Made by a program: the position numbers and the translations under genes
The notes under the pieces: model-generated
The model's database searches: none
What the model was told of the DNA's origin: nothing
What the model saw: the letters and a program-made list of their open reading frames with translations, nothing else
DNA from: Stella humosa
Lineage (GTDB): Bacteria; Pseudomonadota; Alphaproteobacteria; ATCC43930; Allostellaceae
DNA: 64,000 nucleotides
NCBI RefSeq assembly: GCF_006738645.1
Contig: NZ_AP019700.1
Location: 4,198,001-4,262,000, forward strand
Direction of reading: 5' to 3'
In this document: piece by piece, positions 8,771-18,798 of the stretch
Numbering within the stretch: position 1 is the stretch's first letter
Layout: the number at the start of each line of letters is the position of its first letter

Positions 8771-11275
8771 ATGCTCCGGATTGCCCGCCTGTTCCTGTTC
8801 CTGATGCTGGCCCTGGGCGTCGTTGCCGCAGGTGCGGGCTACTTCGTCTTTCAGCACTACACCCGCGACCTTCCCGACTATCAGCAGCTTGCGGCATATG
8901 ACCCGCCGATGGTCACCCGGGTGCAGGCCGGCGACGGCCGGATGCTGGCGGAATTCGCGATCGAGAACCGGGTGTTCGTGCCGATCGGCGCCATCCCCAA
9001 GCGCGTCATCCAGGCCTTCCTGTCGGCCGAGGACAAGAATTTCTATACCCATCCCGGCATCGACCTGCAGGGGATCATCCGCGCCGCCGTGCAGAATGCG
9101 CTGGCGCTGGGCAGCAACAAGCGGCCGATCGGCGCATCGACCATCACCCAGCAGGTGGCCAAGAATTTCCTGCTCACCAACGAAGTTTCGTTCGAGCGCA
9201 AGATCAAGGAGGCCGTCCTGGCCTACCGGATCGAGCAGTCGTTCAGCAAGGAACGCATCCTCGAGTTGTACCTGAACGAGATCTATCTCGGCTACAATTC
9301 CTATGGCGTGGCGGCGGCTGCCCTCAACTACTTCAACCGGCCGCTGGACGAGCTGACGGTGGCGGAGGCCGCCTATCTGGCAGCCCTGCCCAAGGCGCCC
9401 AACAACTACCATCCCCTGCGCCGGCCGGAGGCCGCCAAGGGCCGCCGCGACTATGTCATCGAGCGCATGGCCGAGGACGGCGTCATCACCCGCGAGGAGG
9501 CGACGGCTGCCATCGCCAGCCCAATCGAGATCCGCTCGCGCACCGAGGCCGAGGCCGTGCGCGCCGACGTCTTCGCCGAGGAGGTCCGCCGTGACCTGAT
9601 GCGGCAGTTCGGCGAGAAGGCGGTCTATCGCGGCGGCCTCAGCGTCCGCGCGACCCTCGACCCCGTGATGCAGACCCATGCAGAGGCGGCATTCCGCGAT
9701 GGGCTGGTCGCTTATGACCGGCGCCATGGCTGGCGCGGCCCGATCACGAAGATCACCGTTCCGCCCGACACCAAGGGCGACCCGTGGAAGACCGCGCTGG
9801 CCGCCGTGCCGCATCCGCCGGGCCTGGCGCCCTGGTCGCTGGCGGTAGTCCTGCAGGTATCGCCGGGCGAAGCGCGCATCGGCTTGGCCGACGGCACCCG
9901 CGGCCGCATCCCGGTCGACGAGGTACGCTGGGCGCGGCCATCCCTCGACGACCAGAAGCTGGGGCCGGCCATTCGCGGCATGCAGGACGTGGTGGCGGTG
10001 GGTGACGTCGTCGCCGTCGAACGCGCCGCCGCCGCCCCGGCGGCCCCCGCCCGGCGCGGCCGCAACCAGGCCGCCCCCGAGGCGCCCGCCGTCGAGACCG
10101 ATCGCTTCACCCTGCGCCAGATGCCCAATGTCTCGGGCGGGCTGGTGGCACTCGACCCGCACACCGGCCGGGTGCTGGCAATGGTGGGCGGCTTCAGCTT
10201 CGAGGGCTCGCAGTTCAACCGCGCGACCCAGGCCCAGCGCCAGCCGGGCTCGGCCTTCAAGCCCTTCGTCTACATGGCGGCCCTGGAATCGGGGATGCCG
10301 CCCAACACCATCATCCCCGACAGCCCCTTCGTCTTCGAGCCCGGCCCCGGCCAGGAGCTGTGGCGGCCCGGCAATGCCGACGGCCGCTTCCTGGGCCCGG
10401 TGCCGATGCGCGTCGGCATCGAGCGCTCGCGCAACCTGATGACCGTGCGCCTGGCCGAGCAGATCGGCATGAAGAAGGTGGCCGACGTCGCCAAGCGCTT
10501 CGGCGTCTTCGACGAGATGAACACCTCGCTCGCCACCTCGCTCGGCGCCGGCGAGACGACGCTGCTGCGCATGGCGACCGCCTACGCCATGATCGTCAAC
10601 GGCGGGCGCAAGGTGACGCCGACCCTGATCGACCGCGTGCAGGATCGCGAGGGTCGGACCATCTTCCGCCACGACAGCCGGGCCTGCGAGGGCTGCACGA
10701 CGGCCGCCTGGAAAGACGGCCTGGCCATGCCCGTGCTGAAGGATTCCCGCCCGCAGGTCATCGACCCGCAGACCGCCTACCAGATGGTGTCGATGCTGGA
10801 AGGCGTCGTTTTGCGCGGCACCGCCGGCCGGCTGGCCGCCCTGCGGCGGCCCATCGCCGGCAAGACCGGCACCACCAACGACGCCTTCGATGCCTGGTTC
10901 GTTGGGTTCTCGCCGGATCTCGTGGTCGCGACCTATGTCGGCTTCGACCGGCCGCGCACGCTGGGGCCGGGCGAGCAGGGCGGATCGGCGGCGGCACCGA
11001 TCTTCCAGAATTTCATGGAGCGCGCGTTGAAGGGCGTGCCGGCGGTGCCCTTCCGCGTGCCGCCGGGGCTGCGGCTGGTGCGGGTCGACCGCGCGACCGG
11101 CGCGCTGGCGGGGCCGGGCGATTCCAACAGCCTCATGGAGGCCTTCAAGCCCGGCACCGAGCCCACGGTCGACGGCCCCGCCTATATCTCGGGCGTGGGC
11201 AATGCGCTCGACGCCGGCGGCATGCCCGGCATGCGCCCGATCGCGCCGGTGTCCGCTCCGAGTGGCATCTATTGA
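8771..11275 (+). CDS. mrcA: Penicillin-binding protein 1A
   Basis: An 834-residue bifunctional class A PBP that polymerises and crosslinks peptidoglycan. Residues 1-27 are a single membrane anchor. The glycosyltransferase domain follows, with its catalytic Glu in LSAEDKNFYTHPGID at about residue 87. An OB-like insertion precedes the transpeptidase domain, which shows the SxxK motif in QPGSAFKPF (Ser near 494), the SRN motif in IERSRNLM and the KTG motif in AGKTGTTNDAFDAW. Length and order match PBP1A. It is transcribed away from rne and is followed by prfB on the same strand, a conserved alphaproteobacterial pairing. Confidence 0.96.
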   Translation: MLRIARLFLFLMLALGVVAAGAGYFVFQHYTRDLPDYQQLAAYDPPMVTRVQAGDGRMLAEFAIENRVFVPIGAIPKRVIQAFLSAEDKNFYTHPGIDLQGIIRAAVQNALALGSNKRPIGASTITQQVAKNFLLTNEVSFERKIKEAVLAYRIEQSFSKERILELYLNEIYLGYNSYGVAAAALNYFNRPLDELTVAEAAYLAALPKAPNNYHPLRRPEAAKGRRDYVIERMAEDGVITREEATAAIASPIEIRSRTEAEAVRADVFAEEVRRDLMRQFGEKAVYRGGLSVRATLDPVMQTHAEAAFRDGLVAYDRRHGWRGPITKITVPPDTKGDPWKTALAAVPHPPGLAPWSLAVVLQVSPGEARIGLADGTRGRIPVDEVRWARPSLDDQKLGPAIRGMQDVVAVGDVVAVERAAAAPAAPARRGRNQAAPEAPAVETDRFTLRQMPNVSGGLVALDPHTGRVLAMVGGFSFEGSQFNRATQAQRQPGSAFKPFVYMAALESGMPPNTIIPDSPFVFEPGPGQELWRPGNADGRFLGPVPMRVGIERSRNLMTVRLAEQIGMKKVADVAKRFGVFDEMNTSLATSLGAGETTLLRMATAYAMIVNGGRKVTPTLIDRVQDREGRTIFRHDSRACEGCTTAAWKDGLAMPVLKDSRPQVIDPQTAYQMVSMLEGVVLRGTAGRLAALRRPIAGKTGTTNDAFDAWFVGFSPDLVVATYVGFDRPRTLGPGEQGGSAAAPIFQNFMERALKGVPAVPFRVPPGLRLVRVDRATGALAGPGDSNSLMEAFKPGTEPTVDGPAYISGVGNALDAGGMPGMRPIAPVSAPSGIY

Positions 11276-11302
11276 GCGCGCCCGCTATATAGGCGCCGCA
11301 CC

Positions 11303-11349
11303 GCCGGGCCACGCCCGGCACCGATCACGAGGCCGGGCAATGCCCGGCC
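11303..11349 (+). promoter_or_regulatory. Two related GC hairpins in the mrcA-prfB spacer
   Basis: Hairpin 1 is GCCGGGC (11303-11309), loop CAC, GCCCGGC (11313-11319). Hairpin 2 is GGCCGGGC (11331-11338), loop AAT, GCCCGGCC (11342-11349). The arms are interchangeable, so the first arm of one can pair with the second arm of the other. There is no U-run, so this is not a classical terminator. It lies 22 bp before the prfB start. Confidence 0.5.
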
Positions 11350-11370
11350 CGCAGACCGAGGAACCAGCGC

Positions 11371-12487
11371 ATGCGCGCGGAACTGCAAGCAGATGTCGAG
11401 GCGATCCGTGGATCGCTCGGCCTGCTGAGGAGGCATCTTTGACTGGGATCAGGCCCTCCGGCGTTTGGCCGAGCTCGATTCCCTCGTCGAAAACCCCGAC
11501 CTCTGGAACGATTCGGAGCGCGCCCAGACGCTGATGCGCGAGCGCACGCAGTTGCAGGCTGCGGTCGCAAGCTGCCGGGAGATCGAGAGCGGCCTGGACG
11601 ATGCCGTCACCCTGATCGAACTGGGCGAGGCCGAGGGCGACGCCGATACGGTGACCGAGGGCGAGACGGCGCTCCGCAACCTGAAGGCGCGCGCGGCCAA
11701 GGCCGAGCTGGCGACCCTGTTGAGTGGCGAGGCCGACCAGCGCGACGCCTACATGGAAGTCCATGCCGGCGCCGGCGGCACCGAGTCGCAGGACTGGGCG
11801 CAGATGCTGCTGCGCATGTACGTGCGCTGGGCCGAGCAGCACGGCTACAAGGTCGAGTGGATGGAGGAAAGCGACGGCGAGCAGGCCGGCATCAAGTCCG
11901 CCACCGTCCGCATCGAGGGTCCCAACGCCTATGGCTGGCTGAAGACGGAGAGCGGGGTCCATCGCCTGGTCCGCATCTCGCCCTTCGACAGCGCGGCCCG
12001 GCGCCATACCAGCTTCGCGTCGGCCTGGGTCTTCCCGGTCGTCGACGACCGGATCGACATCCAGATCGACGACAAGGACCTCAAGATCGACACCTACCGG
12101 GCGTCGGGCGCGGGCGGCCAGCACGTCAACAAGACGGAAAGCGCCATCCGCATCACCCATGTGCCCAGCGGCATCATCGTCGCCTGCCAGGTCGACCGGT
12201 CGCAGCACCGCAACCGCGCCATGGCGATGGACATGCTGAAGGCGCGCCTCTACGAGGCCGAGTTGCAGAAGCGGGAAGCTGCGGCCGACGCCGAGAACGC
12301 GCTGAAGACCGACATCGGCTGGGGCCACCAGATCCGCTCGTATGTGTTGCAGCCCTACCAGATGGTGAAGGACCTGCGCACGTCGGTGGAAACGTCCAAC
12401 GTCGATGCCGTCCTGAACGGCGACATCGACGCCTTCCTGGAAGCTTCGCTGGCCTCGCGGGTCGGCGTGCCGCGCGACGGCGGATAG
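11371..12487 (+). CDS. prfB: Peptide chain release factor 2 (programmed +1 frameshift)
   Basis: RF2 ends translation at UGA and UAA. The first frame runs 23 codons from ATG 11371 to TGA at 11440-11442. A +1 shift at CTTTGAC then continues as [19 protein letters not shown] to 12487, giving about 371 residues, the normal RF2 length. Just before the slip site is the Shine-Dalgarno-like GAGGAGG, the classic stimulator. The stop-recognition SPF tripeptide is in [15 protein letters not shown] and the catalytic GGQ in [12 protein letters not shown]. The internal TGA is a conserved autoregulatory device: low RF2 favours the shift. Confidence 0.97.
11426..11443 (+). promoter_or_regulatory. prfB +1 frameshift signal
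   Basis: The Shine-Dalgarno-like GAGGAGG is followed by the slippery CTT (11437-11439) and TGA (11440-11442), with C next. Reading resumes at GAC 11441-11443. The spacing and TGAC context match the well-known RF2 recoding site. Confidence 0.95.
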
Positions 12488-12500
12488 AAGCCGGTTCTCG

Positions 12501-15500
12501 TCAGGGCGGCGGCTTCACGCCGTCCTGACGGAAGTCCGGCGCCACGCCGCCGCCGCTGCTGCTGCGCGGGTCGCCTGCTTCCAGGAACGGGAACAGCTTG
12601 CGCAGGATGCCGGGCGCCAGCGCGCTCAGCGGGTTGACCGAGATGCCGGGATCGTCGAACGGCCCGGCCATGCGGAAATTGGCGGCGAACACGCCCTCGT
12701 CCTTGCCGCCCGCCAGCAGGGTGCCGAGGATCGGGATGTTGCCCAGCAGGTTGTTCAGCGTATAGGCCGGCACCAGCGTGCCCTCGATATCGAGGGTGGA
12801 GGCATTGGTGTCGACCACGCCCTCGAACGTGCCGCCGATCGCCCCGCCATAGGCGCGCCCCTGGCGCAGGGTCAGCACGCCGCCTTTCAGCACATAGTCG
12901 AAGCGCAGGTCGGCAAAGGGCAGCCCGTCGCCCTGCAGCAGGCTGGCCATCGAACTCAGCGACAGCACGCTGAACAGCTTGGCCGCCGCCGGCGCCTTGA
13001 CCAGGCGATAGTCGGCGCCGCGGACCGTGCCCGTGACGGTCTGCGCCAGCCCGGTGCCGGCGATGACCCCCTCGACCCGCAGCGTGCCGCCGCGAAAGGT
13101 GTTCCGCCCGGCGAAGGCCGACAGGATCGTGCCGAAATCGTCGGTCTCGGCCACCAGCCGGTCGCGCCCGTCGCCCAGCGGCGTGATCGCCGCCGCGATC
13201 GCCCCGCCCCGCGCCAGCCGGCCATTCAGTTGCCCGCGCTTGCGGCCGGCGGCGTCGATGTCGATGGCGCCCGCGACCCCGGTCAAGTCCCGCCCCTCGC
13301 CCAGCAGCACGCGGTCGAAACGGCCGGTGACGTGGAGCGGCTTGCGCGCGCCGCCAGCCGCGGATGCGCCATCGGCTTCGAGCAGGGGCACGGCATCCAG
13401 CACGGGGCCGCGCATATCGGCCGCATAGCCCTGCCCCCGCGGCCGCACGCGGCCCGCGAGCCGGGTGCGGCCCAGGATCCCTTGCTGGACGTCGAGCACC
13501 CAGTCCGGCCCGGTATAGTCGATGGCGCCGTCGAAGCTAAGGCCGGGGGCTTCCAGATGCAGCTTACGGATATGCTGCAGGTCGCCGGCCACGAAGTCGA
13601 ACGCCAGCTCCGCCTGGGCCGCCACGCCCGGGGGCTTCGACCAGCCGGCCTCGGCGATGGTCAGCGTGGCCGGCTTCAGGTCGGCCTTCAGCAGCAGTTC
13701 GCTGCGGCGCTGAAGCCGGCTCCGATAGAGCAGGTCGACGTCGGCCGGACCGCGCAGCCAGGGGGGATAGTCGTAGCCGAAGCGCTGGCGCGCGGCCTCG
13801 TCCATCCGGCCCTTCAGCGTGTACTCGCTGCCGATGGGCGCGTTGGCGGCGAAGATCTCGCGCCCGGTGATGGTGACCGGGACGCCCAGCAGCATGCCGG
13901 TGCCCGATGCCTCGAGCTTGTCCTTGTCGACCTCGAAGGCGAGTTCGGCGTCGGTCAGCCGCCAGTCGCGGACGCCGGCCGGCAGCGCCCCCTTCTTCAC
14001 CTGGGCGGTGATCTTGAGGCGAACATCGTCCATGCGCAGCGATTCGATCGCCGGAAACGCAAAGGACATGCGCACGGTGGAATCGCCCGACACGTCGGCC
14101 GGGCGCAGCCCGAAGCGGGCGAGGAAACCCAGCCGCGGCCGGTCGATCACCTCCAGTGCCTCGCGCGCCGGGCCGGCGGTGCCCGCCTCGATCAGGATCT
14201 GCTGCTCGCGCTTCTGGAAATCGACGACGCGCACGGTGGTGCGGTCGACGCGCGTCTGCCGCAGCAGGGTGCCACCCGCCACATCCAGCACAAGCTGCTG
14301 ATCGTCGAAGCGGGCGACGCCATGCACCTGCCGCACCGACGGCAGGCCCGGCATGTAGGTGACGGTCAGCCCCTCGTAGGAGAAGACGCCGTCCAGCTTG
14401 TCCACGCGCGCCTCGCCGCCGCCGGCCGGCAGGGTCGCCGCCACCCGGATCTGGGCATCGCGCACGCGCCCGTCGGCGATGTTGGCGACGACCCAGCGGC
14501 GGCCGCCCGGCACCAGCGACTGCGGCCAGAGCTGCCACAGGGTGGGCGTCGGCAGGTCGACGATGGCGGTCTCCATCGCGACCCGGATCGCGGGCTGCCG
14601 CCCCTCGCGCAGACGGGCGAATATGTCCGCGCCGATGCCCTCGACCTGGCCGCTGACGGCGATGCTGGGGCCGCCGAGGTCGAGAAAGAGATCATCCACC
14701 AGGATCCGGCCGCCCGCCACATCCCAGCGCAGGCCGGCGGTCCCGGCGGAAACGGCGACGGCGCCGCCCGGCAGGGCCGGATGGCTGATCCAGCCGCCAT
14801 CCGCGCGGAGCGCGAAGGTGGCGGCGCGAACCATGGGGCTGCCGACATCGGCACGATCGGGAAATGCGACCTCCAGCGTCGCCTCCCCCTTCACCGGCAG
14901 GCCCAGCGCGGCAAGCTGCGCCAGCTCCGGCGCCAGCGCCGCCAGCTCACGCGGGTCGGGCACGTCGAAGGCCAGCTTCATCTCGGTCCGGCCGCCATCC
15001 AGGCGATGGACGAAGGTACCGTCGAGCCGCTGCCGCCGGGCCCCCAGGTCGATCTCGATCGACAGCGTGCCGTCCAGGCCGCGATCGCCGCGGCGGAAGA
15101 CGAAGTCGCCATCCGGCAGACGCCAGGTGCGCCCCAGCTTGCGGTCGTCGACCACGATCACGGCGTCGCGCACCGACAGGCGGCGCAACTGGCCGAGCGG
15201 CCCCTGGCGGTGCGGCGGCGCCATCAACTCGCGCAGCAAGCCGTCGACGACGGACGGATCTCCCGGCCGGTCGTCATCACCGGCGATGTCGAGCCGGACG
15301 CTGCCGTCCGCATCGCGCAGCAGGTGCAGGCGGGGCTCCACCAGCTCAACCCGGGTCGGTGCGACCACGCCTTGCAGCAGGCTTTCCAGGCTGATCGAAA
15401 GGGCGACGGCCGGCACGCTCGCCACGACCTGCCCCTCGGTGCCGCGGGCGACGACCCCCTCCGCGCGCAACTCCGGGTTGCCGCTCCAGCCTTGCCAGAC

Positions 15501-15692
15501 GATGACCGTGCGCGCGATCTCCACTTGCTGGCCGGCCGGGTCCGACAGCGCCTCCTCCAGGTAGGGGGTCAGGAACTCTACCTCGATCGGCCCGGCGGAC
15601 AGGCGCCATGCGACCAGCGCCACCGCGATCGCGGCGCCGGCCAGCAATGCCCCGCAGAGTTCGAAGACCAAGCGTGCCGAACGGCGAACCAA
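12501..15692 (-). CDS. AsmA-like/DUF3971 (YhdP-type) envelope protein
   Basis: A 1063-residue protein with one N-terminal membrane segment (residues 8-30, LVFELCGALLAGAAIAVALVAW) and a very long periplasmic part of beta-rich repeats. This is the layout of the AsmA/YhdP superfamily of inner-membrane-anchored bridges linked to lipid transport to the outer membrane. The C-terminal AsmA_2-like segment shows LDIEGTLVPAYTLNNLLGNIPILGTLLAGG, a family hallmark near residues 980-1010. The start codon is TTG at 15692, giving VRRSARLVF after it. It is divergent from glnE with a 121-bp gap. Lipid transport is family inference, not shown here. Confidence 0.8.
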   Translation of the reverse strand: MVRRSARLVFELCGALLAGAAIAVALVAWRLSAGPIEVEFLTPYLEEALSDPAGQQVEIARTVIVWQGWSGNPELRAEGVVARGTEGQVVASVPAVALSISLESLLQGVVAPTRVELVEPRLHLLRDADGSVRLDIAGDDDRPGDPSVVDGLLRELMAPPHRQGPLGQLRRLSVRDAVIVVDDRKLGRTWRLPDGDFVFRRGDRGLDGTLSIEIDLGARRQRLDGTFVHRLDGGRTEMKLAFDVPDPRELAALAPELAQLAALGLPVKGEATLEVAFPDRADVGSPMVRAATFALRADGGWISHPALPGGAVAVSAGTAGLRWDVAGGRILVDDLFLDLGGPSIAVSGQVEGIGADIFARLREGRQPAIRVAMETAIVDLPTPTLWQLWPQSLVPGGRRWVVANIADGRVRDAQIRVAATLPAGGGEARVDKLDGVFSYEGLTVTYMPGLPSVRQVHGVARFDDQQLVLDVAGGTLLRQTRVDRTTVRVVDFQKREQQILIEAGTAGPAREALEVIDRPRLGFLARFGLRPADVSGDSTVRMSFAFPAIESLRMDDVRLKITAQVKKGALPAGVRDWRLTDAELAFEVDKDKLEASGTGMLLGVPVTITGREIFAANAPIGSEYTLKGRMDEAARQRFGYDYPPWLRGPADVDLLYRSRLQRRSELLLKADLKPATLTIAEAGWSKPPGVAAQAELAFDFVAGDLQHIRKLHLEAPGLSFDGAIDYTGPDWVLDVQQGILGRTRLAGRVRPRGQGYAADMRGPVLDAVPLLEADGASAAGGARKPLHVTGRFDRVLLGEGRDLTGVAGAIDIDAAGRKRGQLNGRLARGGAIAAAITPLGDGRDRLVAETDDFGTILSAFAGRNTFRGGTLRVEGVIAGTGLAQTVTGTVRGADYRLVKAPAAAKLFSVLSLSSMASLLQGDGLPFADLRFDYVLKGGVLTLRQGRAYGGAIGGTFEGVVDTNASTLDIEGTLVPAYTLNNLLGNIPILGTLLAGGKDEGVFAANFRMAGPFDDPGISVNPLSALAPGILRKLFPFLEAGDPRSSSGGGVAPDFRQDGVKPPP

Positions 15693-15813
15693 ACCCGAAC
15701 CACCTCCCGAGACCAGCCGGCCCTGTGCTGCCGGCCCTCAACAGCCACACGGCTCCAATCCGGCAAGCGTCCCGGCCTTCATATGGGCCGAGCCTTGATA
15801 TAGGCTGGCACCG

Positions 15814-18798
15814 ATGCCGCTCCACGCCACCCTGAACGACCCGACGCGCCTTCCCGCTCCCGGAAACCCCGAACAGGCCGCCATCGGTCTGGAACATTGG
15901 CTGGAACGCGCCGCCGACGGCGGCGATCCCGGGCTGGCCGAATTTGCCCGTGCCATCATCCAGGATAGCACGGGGAAAGCCCTGCTGACGGCGGTTTTCG
16001 GCGGCAGCCCCTATCTGGGCGAGTGCCTTCTGGCCGAGATCGGCTTCGCTCGCCTGCTGCTGGAGGACGGGCCGGAAGCGGCGCTCGAGCTGACGCGGCG
16101 CGAGGTGGCGGCGCTGGACAGCGGCCGCGACGAGGAGGCGCTGCGCCGCGGCCTGCGCATCGGCCGGCGCCGCACCGCGCTGGCCGTGGCGTTGGCCGAC
16201 ATCACCGGCCTGTGGCAACTGGACGCGGTCACCGGGGCCATCACCGCCTTCGCCGAGACGGCCGTGACGCTGGCCGTGCGGCACCTGCTGCGCGAGGCCG
16301 CTGCCGCCGGTCACCTGGAACTGCCCTTCCCGGACGAGCCCGACCGCGACTGCGGCTATTTCATCCTGGGCATGGGCAAGCTCGGCGCGCGCGAGCTCAA
16401 CTATTCCAGCGACATCGACCTCATCGTCCTCTTCGACGAGAACCGGGTGCGCTATGTCGGGCGCGAGGATGCCACGCGCTGCTTCGTGCGCATCACCCGC
16501 AAGCTGGTGCGCCTGCTGGAGGAACGCACGCCCGACGGCTATGTCGCGCGCACCGACCTGCGCCTGCGGCCCGACCCATCCTCGACGCCGATGGCGGTGT
16601 CAGTGCGGGCGGCCGAATCCTACTACGAGAGCATGGGCCAGAACTGGGAGCGCGCGGCCATGATCAAGGCCCGGCCGATCGCCGGCGACGTGGCGGCCGG
16701 GCAGCAGTTCCTGCACTTCCTGGTGCCGTTCCTGTGGCGCCGGCATCTCGACTTCGCCGCCGTGCAGGACATCCATTCGATCAAGCGGCAGATCAACGCC
16801 CATCGCGGCGGCGCCACCATCGCGGTCGCCGGCCACAACATGAAGCTGGGCCGCGGCGGCATCCGCGAGATCGAGTTCTTCGCCCAGACCCAGCAGCTCA
16901 TCTGGGGCGGGCGCGACCCGTCGCTCCGGGCGCCGCGCACGATGGACGCGCTGGATGCCCTGGAGCGCGCGGGACGCCTGGACGCGGACGGCAATGCCGA
17001 ACTGCACGCGGCCTATGACTTCCTCCGTCGGGTCGAGCATCGCCTGCAGATGGTGGCCGACCGCCAGACCCACAGCCTGCCGACCGACGATATCGAGCTG
17101 GAGCGCTTCAGCCGTTTCCTCGGCTATCCCGACCGTGCCGCCTTCGAGGTCGACCTGCTCGGCCATCTGGGCCGGGTCGAGCGGCGCTACGCCGCCCTCT
17201 TCGAGAGCGCGCCGTCGCTGGCGGCCGGGCTCGGCAGCCTCGTCTTCACCGGCCCGGAGCCGGAGCCGGACACGCTGGAAACCCTGCGCAAGATGGGGTT
17301 CCGCGACCCGGCCAGCCTGTGGCAGGTGGTCAGCAACTGGCATCGCGGCCGCTATCGTTCGCTGCGCAGCCAGCGCGCCCGCGAACTGCTGACCGAATTG
17401 AAGCCGCAACTGCTGGCGGCGCTCGCCAAGGCGAGCGAGCCCGACGCCACCTTCATGCGCTTTGACGCCTTCCTGGCGGCATTGCCGGCCGGCGTGCAGA
17501 TCTTCTCGCTGTTCCAGGCCAATCCCTGGCTGCTGGATTTCGTGGCCCAGGTGATGGGCGGGGCACCGCGCCTGGCCGAGCACCTGAACCGCCACCCGGT
17601 GCGGCTCGACGCCGTCCTGGTGGGGGACTTCATGGGGCCCCTGCCCGATGCCGGGGCGCTGGCGGCGGGGCTGGCCGCCACGCTGACGCAGGCGCGGGAC
17701 TTCGGCGACGCGCTCGATCTCGGCCGGCGCTGGACACACGACCAGCAGTTCCGCCTGGGCGTGCAGTTGCTGCGCCATTCCCTGGACGGCGACCGGGCCG
17801 GGGCCGGCTATTCCGCCATCGCCGAGACGGCGGTGGCCGGCCTGCTGCCGCTGGTGGAGACGGAGTTCGCCCAGCTGCACGGGCGGATCGCGGGCGGCGG
17901 CATGGTGGTGCTGGCGCTGGGCAAGCTGGGCGGCGGCGAGATGACGGTCGGATCCGACCTCGACCTCGTCACCCTCTACGAGGTGCCACCGACGGCCGAG
18001 GCGTCGGACGGCGCCAAGCCGCTGCCGATCTCGACCTACTACATCCGCCTGAACGCGCGGCTGGTGAACGCCATCACCGCCCCCACGGGCGAGGGCAAGC
18101 TCTACGACGTCGACATGCGGCTGCGGCCGTCCGGCAACAAGGGGCCGATCGCCGCCAGCATCGAAGGCTTCGCCCACTATCACCGCACCGAGGCCTGGAC
18201 CTGGGAGCACATGGCGCTGACCCGCGCCCGGCCGATCGCGGGCGATGCCGGGGTGGCGGCCCGCATCATGGCGGCGGTCTGCGACATCCTGGTGCAGCCG
18301 CGCGACCCCGACCGACTGCTGGCCGACGTCGCCTCGATGCGCGCCCGCCTGCTGAAGGAGAAGCGCGCGGCCGACGGCTGGGACGTGAAGCAGCGCCGCG
18401 GCGGGCTGGTCGACTGCGAGTTCATCGCCCAGTACCTGCAGCTCCGCCACGCCGCCCTGCATCCCCAGGTGCTGAGCACCAACACGACCGAGGCGCTGTT
18501 CCGCCTGGCGGCCGCCGGCTGCCTGGACGCGGCCGCCGCCGCCGACCTCGACCAGGCGATGCGGCTGTGGCGTCGGGTGCAAAGCTTCCAGCGCCTGACG
18601 CTCGGCGAGGCCACCAACATGGCCGGGACCGGCGAAAGCCATTGCGCCGCCCTGGCGCGCTCGGCCGGCATGGCCGATTTCCCAACGCTGGAGGCGGAGA
18701 TGGATCGCCTGGCCGCCCTGGCGCACGGCCATTTCGTCCGGCTGGTCGAGGAGCCGGCCAGCCGCCTCTCCATCGCCACACCCGCGGAGGTCAAATGA
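15814..18798 (+). CDS. glnE: Bifunctional glutamine synthetase adenylyltransferase/adenylyl-removing enzyme
   Basis: A 994-residue GlnE that adenylylates and deadenylylates glutamine synthetase in response to PII, setting nitrogen assimilation. It shows the two expected nucleotidyltransferase domains: ILGMGKLGARELNYSSDIDL near residue 190 (adenylyl-removing half) and LALGKLGGGEMTVGSDLDL near residue 700 (adenylyltransferase half). Each carries the G-S-D-x-D metal-binding pattern, and each is followed by an R-P-x-A/I-G-D helix segment. Length fits the family. Its stop overlaps the bcp start by ATGA. Confidence 0.97.
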   Translation: MPLHATLNDPTRLPAPGNPEQAAIGLEHWLERAADGGDPGLAEFARAIIQDSTGKALLTAVFGGSPYLGECLLAEIGFARLLLEDGPEAALELTRREVAALDSGRDEEALRRGLRIGRRRTALAVALADITGLWQLDAVTGAITAFAETAVTLAVRHLLREAAAAGHLELPFPDEPDRDCGYFILGMGKLGARELNYSSDIDLIVLFDENRVRYVGREDATRCFVRITRKLVRLLEERTPDGYVARTDLRLRPDPSSTPMAVSVRAAESYYESMGQNWERAAMIKARPIAGDVAAGQQFLHFLVPFLWRRHLDFAAVQDIHSIKRQINAHRGGATIAVAGHNMKLGRGGIREIEFFAQTQQLIWGGRDPSLRAPRTMDALDALERAGRLDADGNAELHAAYDFLRRVEHRLQMVADRQTHSLPTDDIELERFSRFLGYPDRAAFEVDLLGHLGRVERRYAALFESAPSLAAGLGSLVFTGPEPEPDTLETLRKMGFRDPASLWQVVSNWHRGRYRSLRSQRARELLTELKPQLLAALAKASEPDATFMRFDAFLAALPAGVQIFSLFQANPWLLDFVAQVMGGAPRLAEHLNRHPVRLDAVLVGDFMGPLPDAGALAAGLAATLTQARDFGDALDLGRRWTHDQQFRLGVQLLRHSLDGDRAGAGYSAIAETAVAGLLPLVETEFAQLHGRIAGGGMVVLALGKLGGGEMTVGSDLDLVTLYEVPPTAEASDGAKPLPISTYYIRLNARLVNAITAPTGEGKLYDVDMRLRPSGNKGPIAASIEGFAHYHRTEAWTWEHMALTRARPIAGDAGVAARIMAAVCDILVQPRDPDRLLADVASMRARLLKEKRAADGWDVKQRRGGLVDCEFIAQYLQLRHAALHPQVLSTNTTEALFRLAAAGCLDAAAAADLDQAMRLWRRVQSFQRLTLGEATNMAGTGESHCAALARSAGMADFPTLEAEMDRLAALAHGHFVRLVEEPASRLSIATPAEVK

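Noticed and set aside
11371-11442. Premature stop in prfB
   Set aside because: The TGA sits in the canonical RF2 frameshift context, so it is recoding and not a mutation.
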